The position numbers were made by a program, and so were the translations under genes. From Sapria himalayana (Eukaryota > Streptophyta > Magnoliopsida > Malpighiales > Rafflesiaceae), in NCBI GenBank assembly GCA_029783825.1, contig JAREIK010001468.1:496001-560000 (forward strand): 64,000 bases of DNA. The letters are read 5' to 3'. The notes under the pieces are model-generated. The model had not been told where the DNA came from and did not search any database. It saw only the letters and a program-made list of their open reading frames with translations. Of this stretch, positions 58,081 to 64,000 are shown piece by piece. The stretch's first letter is position 1. Each line of letters opens with the position of its first letter.

Positions 58081-59362
58081 TGTGTCTTTCTAACTCTTAG
58101 ATATAATTAGAAATTTTGTTTGTTGTGAACTTTAGTAGACTAACAAATTTGTCATTATGATGTAGATCTAAAAGTTGTGCCAAATCATAACTCATTCGAG
58201 GAGATAGTCACTAGTAGATCAATCACTTGTGCAAATGAAAATATATCAAGCAATATTCTTATCAAGGTCATTCAGCAAGCACGAGTTGATAATTACACGA
58301 AAGGATGTTACTCACAAGATCAGATGAGCTTAGTCAATATTATAAAGGCCTTAAAAGATTTTGAAAATTACAAAAATGGAGGGAGAATTATAATTGATTC
58401 TTGAATCCCTTAATTAAAAAGGAGATACAATCATTATATTTTTTATTTATCTTTTTTTTGTATATTTTGTTATATAATAATTATTATTGTGGATTATAAT
58501 TATTGTCTAGTTTGAGGTGATGTCTCAAATACTATATATATTATTTTTATGGAATGAAATAAGTAGAATTTTTTTAGTGAGAGTAAACTCTTTGTAATTT
58601 GAGAATTTATTCAACCATCATGATTTCTTATGATATTTATTTATGATTTATCAATCATTCTTTCATAATTAATTGTGATATTATCTCTATTTCAAGACTC
58701 ATATATTTTTGTCATTAAGGGCCCATTTGATAAAATTAAAAAAATTAAGTACTGAAAAATAAGTGCTGAAAAATTAAGATTGAATTTTATAAGTGTTGAA
58801 TTTATATATAAAAATTGTTTGATAAGTTACTGTTATATGTATGCTAAAAATAAATATATATATTTTACATATTTATTCTTATTATCATTGTATTATATAT
58901 TATCCAACATAAATAGAATACTAATAATTTTTTTTACTATAATTATTAATTATTAAAAAAATAAAATTTCCAAAAAACATATCAATAAATAAATCATAAA
59001 TCCAAAAAAAAAAAAAAATTTTTTTAAAAATATTCAATAAAATCTAAATTTTTTAAAACTATCCAAATTTTTAATATAAAAATAAAAATTAATGAACAAC
59101 TAGTTGATTTGTTATTTTCTCTTTTAAATTAATAATGAAAGAGAGTTATTATTATGATTTAAGGAGGAGAAGACAGATTTATAAACTGAACTGGAGCGTG
59201 AATGAGAAAACAAAAAAGAAAGAAAAAAAAGACTAAATGATAATTTATAAAAAAAAATTTGTGGAAAATATTAATTTTCAATGGTTTGAAGATTTTAAGT
59301 GTGTTATCAAACAGTCCTTAAATTTGATTATGAGTCTCGTTAATTTTTGTGAGATTTATATA
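58080..59362 (+). repeat. Probable 3' end of a gypsy frame and LTR of Ty3-gypsy G
   Basis: At 58177-58404 a frame reads NHNSFEEIVTSRSIT, loosely like the C-terminal end of plant gypsy polyproteins. The LTR-like part follows (about 58430-58714 and 59322-59362, split by the MITE at 58719-59317). It ends before TTGGTATTAAA (about 59371), a possible decayed primer site. Boundaries and even the LTR call are uncertain because no second copy lies in the window. Confidence 0.35.
58719..59317. mobile_element. Tourist-like MITE (PIF/Harbinger type)
   Basis: 599 bases with imperfect terminal inverted repeats GGGCCCATTTGATAA (left) and TTATCAAACAGTCC (right), flanked on both sides by TTAA (58715-58718 and 59318-59321), consistent with a TAA/TTA target duplication. 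The GGGCCTGTTTG-type end is characteristic of Tourist elements. The interior is AT-rich and non-coding. Confidence 0.75.
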
Positions 59363-59626
59363 ATTTGGTATTAAAATTTATATCTAGTCTCAAATATATT
59401 TTTATATTCTTTTGATCTTTAAATTTTTTTATTTTGTCTTCTTAAGCTTTCATTTAAAAGTGGTTTTGTTATGATTAAATTTTTTATCTTATGATTATTC
59501 TTTTGCAAAAAAAAAAAAGGAAAAATGAAATAAATAAAGAATGCACAATAAACATAAAATCCAAAACTGATTGTATATACTTTGCATTTACTATTTTTGC
59601 ATTTAATATTTTTTGAGAGGATACTA

Positions 59627-59692
59627 TTTTTTGTATACTCTGCATATACTTTTTGTATACTCTGCATATACTTTTTGTATACTCTGCATTTA
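59627..59692. repeat. Minisatellite, three 22-bp units
   Basis: Three copies of a unit containing TTTTTGTATACTCTGCATAT, almost identical, with diverged partial copies on both sides (59560-59800). Confidence 0.9.
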
Positions 59693-59949
59693 CAATCCAA
59701 GAGTATACTTTGCATTTACTATTGTATATAAAATCAAAAAACTGATTGTATACTATTTTTTGAAAGTATCTTCCTGAATATTCTTTGCATTTACTTTAAA
59801 TTTGCATTGTTACTATTTCATTTATCTCAAGAATTATAATTACTCAATACATTTTTAGAAATTATCACTTGAATCTTAACTCTTGTTAATTTAAGTTTGA
59901 TAAGTGCCGTAATAGTTATATTGAGTGTTGAGTGACATACTCATATTTA

Positions 59950-62900
59950 TTAAAAAAAATGTCTAAACGTATTAATTGAAATTCCTCAAAAATTAATTAT
60001 TCGCAGTTATATATGAAAGTTATGATGATTGAAATGAAGCGCATGATGAGGTATGAACTAGGACATATTCATGAATGGTTGGATCATATATAGAATAATC
60101 ATTTAGAGCAGTCATAGAATGCTCCAAGGAGGGAGAAAATTCATCATAGAAAAAATGCTAATAATTATCACGAGAGCTATGGGAGAGATGATGAAGAAGA
60201 AGATGAACGAGTTTTTATAATAAATCATGGAATGTGTGGGTACTTAAGAGAGCAAATAAAATATGAAGATAATAATTTGTTAAAATTATTCTTGATTGTC
60301 ATAATGATTCAAAGGTTAAAATGATTCAAAAACTAATCTAGAATGAGAAAATAAAATATAATTGATTTTTGATTGTCATTATTATTCTAATTCGAAGAAC
60401 ATTAACTAAAAGTAATTGAATTCATTGAATATACTATTGTTTGGTGGGATCAATATGTAATTAGTAGAGATTGAGAATTTCTAATAGAGGATTAAGAGGA
60501 AATAAATTGATAATGAGAAAAAAAGATTGTTTCAAGTCATTACTGTTGAAGTTTATATAAGAAATTATAATGTTTGAAGTAAGGGAACAAAGGTGTGAAA
60601 GATTATTATAAAGAAATTGAACTTGTTATGATCCTGATTAATATTGAGAAAGATCGAGAGAACACAATGATTAGATTTCTAGTGGGATTGAATTGAGAGT
60701 ATTGCAGACATGGTAGAGTTGTATCATTGTGTGAAAATTAAAGATACGGTGCATATAATAATTAAAATTGAATAACAACTCAAGACAAAGGAGAACCTAT
60801 GGCTAAATAATAACATAGGCCAATCAACTAGAAAGTCAAATTCTATAAGAAAAGCATATAAATTGCTAATAACTAATTAAAATGTAAGTCTTAAAATCTA
60901 ATATTGTCAACTATAATTCTAAAAGTATGGTTGAAATTTATGCCACTCAAAATTGTGACATCAAATGATTCAACTATTCTAGAAAAGATCATATAGAAAA
61001 TCATATTCAAATAATAGAATCATGTTTTAAAAAAATAATGAAGAAATTAAAACTAATAATAAAGATGATGTTCAGTCAATGCCATTCTTAGAATATATAT
61101 TTGAGCATAAAGTTATTTTAGGAGAATTATTGATTACAAGAACTCCAGGCATGCAAGCCAAGAAAAATGATGCAGTACAATAGGAAAACCTATTTTATAT
61201 TAGGTGTCATGTGAAAGATAAGGTATGTTGCATGATTACTAATAATGAAAGTCGTATAAATGTCACAAGAACAATAATGGTACTAAAATTATGGTTGCTA
61301 ACTATGAAGCACTAGCGATGTCAAGAATATTTGTTCAAATTGATTAAATGATCAAAAATAAAATAAAAGTGATTAGACAAACATTAATATCTGTTCAAAT
61401 TGGAAAGTATGTAGATAATGAAATATTTTGCGATGTTGTACCTATGCAAGTTGAACTCCTTTCATTATGCAGGTCATGACTGTTTAATATGCGAGTTAAG
61501 AATATTGATCTTACCAAAAAGTATTCTTTTCAATTTAGAAGAATTATTATTTTCGTATTATTAACTCTTGCTCAAATGTGTGAAGATTAAGTGAGAATAG
61601 AAAGAGATAATACTCACAATAAAGAAGATGAAAAAAAAAAAGAAAGGACAAATGTGATTAGAAAAAAAAGAGAGAAGATGAAAGAGAGATTGTTATGTTT
61701 AAATAAACTAATGATTCTATTTATTTATATATAAAAAAAATTTATTAAGTACTAATGATTATAAAATTACTTTGCCTAATCAACAAGCATAAAGGAGTAT
61801 TTCGGAGGAAATAATTGAACTATGAAGACAAGTTAGTGAATTATTATAAAATTCGCATATTAGGGAAATATGAGTCTATGTGTTATTTTCGTATTACTTG
61901 TTCCTAAAAGGGATAAGTTGTTGTGAATGTGTATTGATTGTTGAGCAATTAATAAGATAACTATAAAGTATTGATATCCCATTTCACGACTAGATGATAT
62001 GTTAGATGATTTATATGGTACTTGTATATATTAAACTTCAAATTCATTTAAAATGTGAAAACTTTCGAATTCGAATAGAAGAAGGTGATGAATGCAAAAT
62101 AAATTTCAAAACAAAACATAGTTTATATGAATGGTTAGTTTTACTATTCGGATTAACTCATGTACCTACTATTTTCATGATGTTAATAAATCATGTTTAG
62201 CAAGTAGCCATTAACAAGTTTATGATGATATAATTTGATGATATCTTAATTCATAAAGATAATCAAGATAAATATTTTTAGCACATAAATCTTGTCTTAG
62301 TTAATTTTAGAAAAGAAAAATTATTTACTAACTTTTAGAATCATCTTTTGCACTAATAAGTTTTTATTTCTAGGTTTTGTTATCGGTGCTCAATGGATAG
62401 GAGTGAGTAAGGAAAATGTAAAAGAAATTGTAGAATGATAAACATCAATATTTGTAACCAATGTCAAGAGTTTTCATTGTTTAACGAGCATTTATAGAAG
62501 AAATATAAAAAAATTTTAGTAGCATTGTGATACCTATAATTGAAATAATAATGCATGATGTGAAATTCAAGTGAGAAGATGAACAAGAAAAAAATATTCA
62601 ATTCAATTAAGGAGAAATTAACTAATGTTCTCTGTTACTTATCTTACATAATTTTAATAAAATTTTTAAAATTGAATGTGATGCTTCGAGAATTAGTATT
62701 AGATTCGTATTAATGCAACAATATAGATCTGTTGCATGTCTTAATGAGAAATTTAGTGGAGCAATGATAACTTATAATATTTATGATAAAAAAATATGTC
62801 TTGGTACGAATCTTAGGAGACATGACAGTATTATTTATGGCCCAAAGAATTTAAGACTCATATGAATTATGAAATTTTGAAATGCTTGAAAAGACATTGC

Positions 62901-64000
62901 AAGCTAAAAAAATATTATACCAAGTGTATGGAGTTTTTCGAGACATACTTTTTATTCTAATAGTCAACATTTAAAGTATTCGAACATATTAATAAGATAT
63001 ATGCTATTGATTTTGAATTTATCAAAATAATTAATAATTATGAGAAATTTAATGCGAGTAAATTAATTTTTTTAATTTTAATGAATATTTATTTAGAGAG
63101 AGAAAATTATGCATTTCTACATGTTAACTAAGATTTTATGTATTTTTCAAGATTATTTCTTTGATCCTATATGAAATGTGTAGAGAGAATTTATGAGAAA
63201 TATCTAAATTATAAGCAATCAAAATCTAGGACATATTTGCATGATTAATTTTCAAGATGATATATATATATATATATATCCCTTCTCCATATCGAATAAA
63301 CCATGTGTTAATGTGTGTGTGTGTGTGTGTGTATGTATATATATATATGTAAAGTATTTAATTTTTGTGATGTTAGATAGATTTTTCAAGATGATATATT
63401 TCATTTCATAAAATTAATAATGTATCACATATATCTACTAATTTTCTAAGTTAATTTTGGAAGAGTTTACGAGGAAAGTTAGGTATGAAACTCTCGTCCT
63501 CAATATCTTGTTATTTATAAACTAATAGTCAAACTGAGGTAGTTAATAAGATGTTAATTATGCTATGTGTAATCATTCATAAGAATATAAAATTTTAGGA
63601 GAAATATTTATCACATGTTAATTTTGCATATAGTCAAAGTATCTATTATGTTACTAAATTTGTATCATTTGAAATTGTTTATGGTTTTAATTTTTTGAGA
63701 CCACTTAATTTGACTCATTTATTTATGAATGAACATGCTAACCTTGATTGTAAGAGAAAAGTTGAGTTAGTTAAGTAAATTCATAAAAAGACTATGACCA
63801 ACATAGAGAGGAAAACCGAACAATATGTTAAGCACCCTAATAAGGATCATGAGAGACTTGTATCTGAACCAGAAGATTGAGTTTGACTACATATGAGGAA
63901 ATAAATATTTTTTATTGAGAGATGCTCTTAGATGCTTCAAAGGGGAGATGGATCATTCTAAGCAATTGAAAGTATAAATAAAAATGCCTGCAAACTTCAT
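59950..64000 (+). pseudogene. Ty3-gypsy G gag-pol, broken, running off the right edge
   Basis: A full-order gypsy polyprotein with many stops and frameshifts. Gag near 60015-60140 (VMMIEMKRMMRYELGHIHEW). Protease near 61240-61540 (NNESRINVTRTIMVLKLWL, then IFCDVVPMQVELLSL and KKYSFQF). Reverse transcriptase near 61890-62410 (VLLVPKRDKLL, ITIKY-YPISRLDDMLDDLYG, and EWLVLLFGLTHVPTIFMMLI at 62133-62192). RNase H near 62660-62850 (IECDASRISIRFVLMQQ). Integrase near 63430-63850 (QTEVVNKMLI-like after a shift, FVSFEIVYGFNFLRPLNLTH, KRKVELVK). The RT motif DDMLDDLYG suggests a chromovirus-like lineage. The 3' LTR is outside the window. Confidence 0.85.
63258..63350. repeat. (TA)n and (TG)n microsatellites inside gypsy G
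   Basis: TA repeats at about 63260-63280, then TG repeats at about 63313-63333 followed by TA repeats, inserted between RNase H and integrase sequence. Confidence 0.9.

Noticed and set aside
1..64000. Whole-window search for a gene cluster acting as one pathway or defence system
   Set aside because: Host genes have unrelated roles and are separated by independent transposon insertions; nothing supports a joint system.

Overview
This is a flowering-plant nuclear genome window. It shows spliced plant genes (two CBL-interacting protein kinases, the SLX1 nuclease, an EPFL6-type secreted peptide), a nuclear tRNA-Gly, and the usual plant transposon families embedded in very AT-rich DNA. The lineage cannot be fixed from sequence alone; a monocot is my weak guess. 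No bacterial, phage or CRISPR feature is present.

Layout. 0-3 kb: the 3' end of a CIPK gene on the plus strand, converging on a complete four-exon SLX1 gene on the minus strand. 3.4-7.8 kb: a decayed Mutator-like element (MULE-1, minus) with a 5'-truncated LINE inside it. 8.1-8.8 kb: two adjacent Tourist-like MITEs. 9.3-9.75 kb: a small membrane-protein gene (minus). 10.0-13.8 kb: MULE-2 (plus), an internally deleted relative of MULE-1 that carries a GC-rich hAT-type element; MULE-1 preserves the matching empty site. 13.85-18.45 kb: Ty1-copia A (plus). 18.6-19.8 kb: an intact intronless CIPK (minus). 20.5-21.26 kb: MULE ends and a fold-back element. 21.5-26.2 kb: Ty1-copia B (minus). 27.9-31.0 kb: Ty1-copia D with a second hAT fragment. 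31.0-34.7 kb: Athila/Tat-like Ty3-gypsy LTR and primer site. 34.7-35.4+ kb: 3' end of Ty1-copia E. 37.6-42.07 kb: Ty1-copia C (minus). 42.35-43.73 kb: EPFL6-like gene (minus). 44.76-48.68 kb: Ty1-copia F (plus), lacking integrase but with recognisable target duplications. 50-52.8 kb: another copy of the gypsy LTR. 54.27-54.44 kb: tRNA-Gly(GCC), possibly cotranscribed with a C/D-like small RNA. 55.5-56.4 kb: a Kelch-like gene interrupted by a 50-bp tandem repeat that could be read as an intron. 58-64 kb: Ty3-gypsy G (plus), running off the right edge.

The host genes look like ordinary, separately regulated plant genes rather than a pathway cluster. The two CIPKs belong to calcium/CBL signalling, SLX1 to DNA-junction repair, EPFL6 to stem and epidermal signalling, and the Kelch-like gene has no assigned role. 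I found no clear new biological system. The most informative signals are the splice-compatible AGGT-type repeat in the Kelch gene, the tRNA-snoRNA-like unit, the SUMO-binding-like motifs at the SLX1 C-terminus, and the MULE pair that records a hAT insertion with its own empty-site control. Element boundaries marked 'about' are by-eye alignments within the window.
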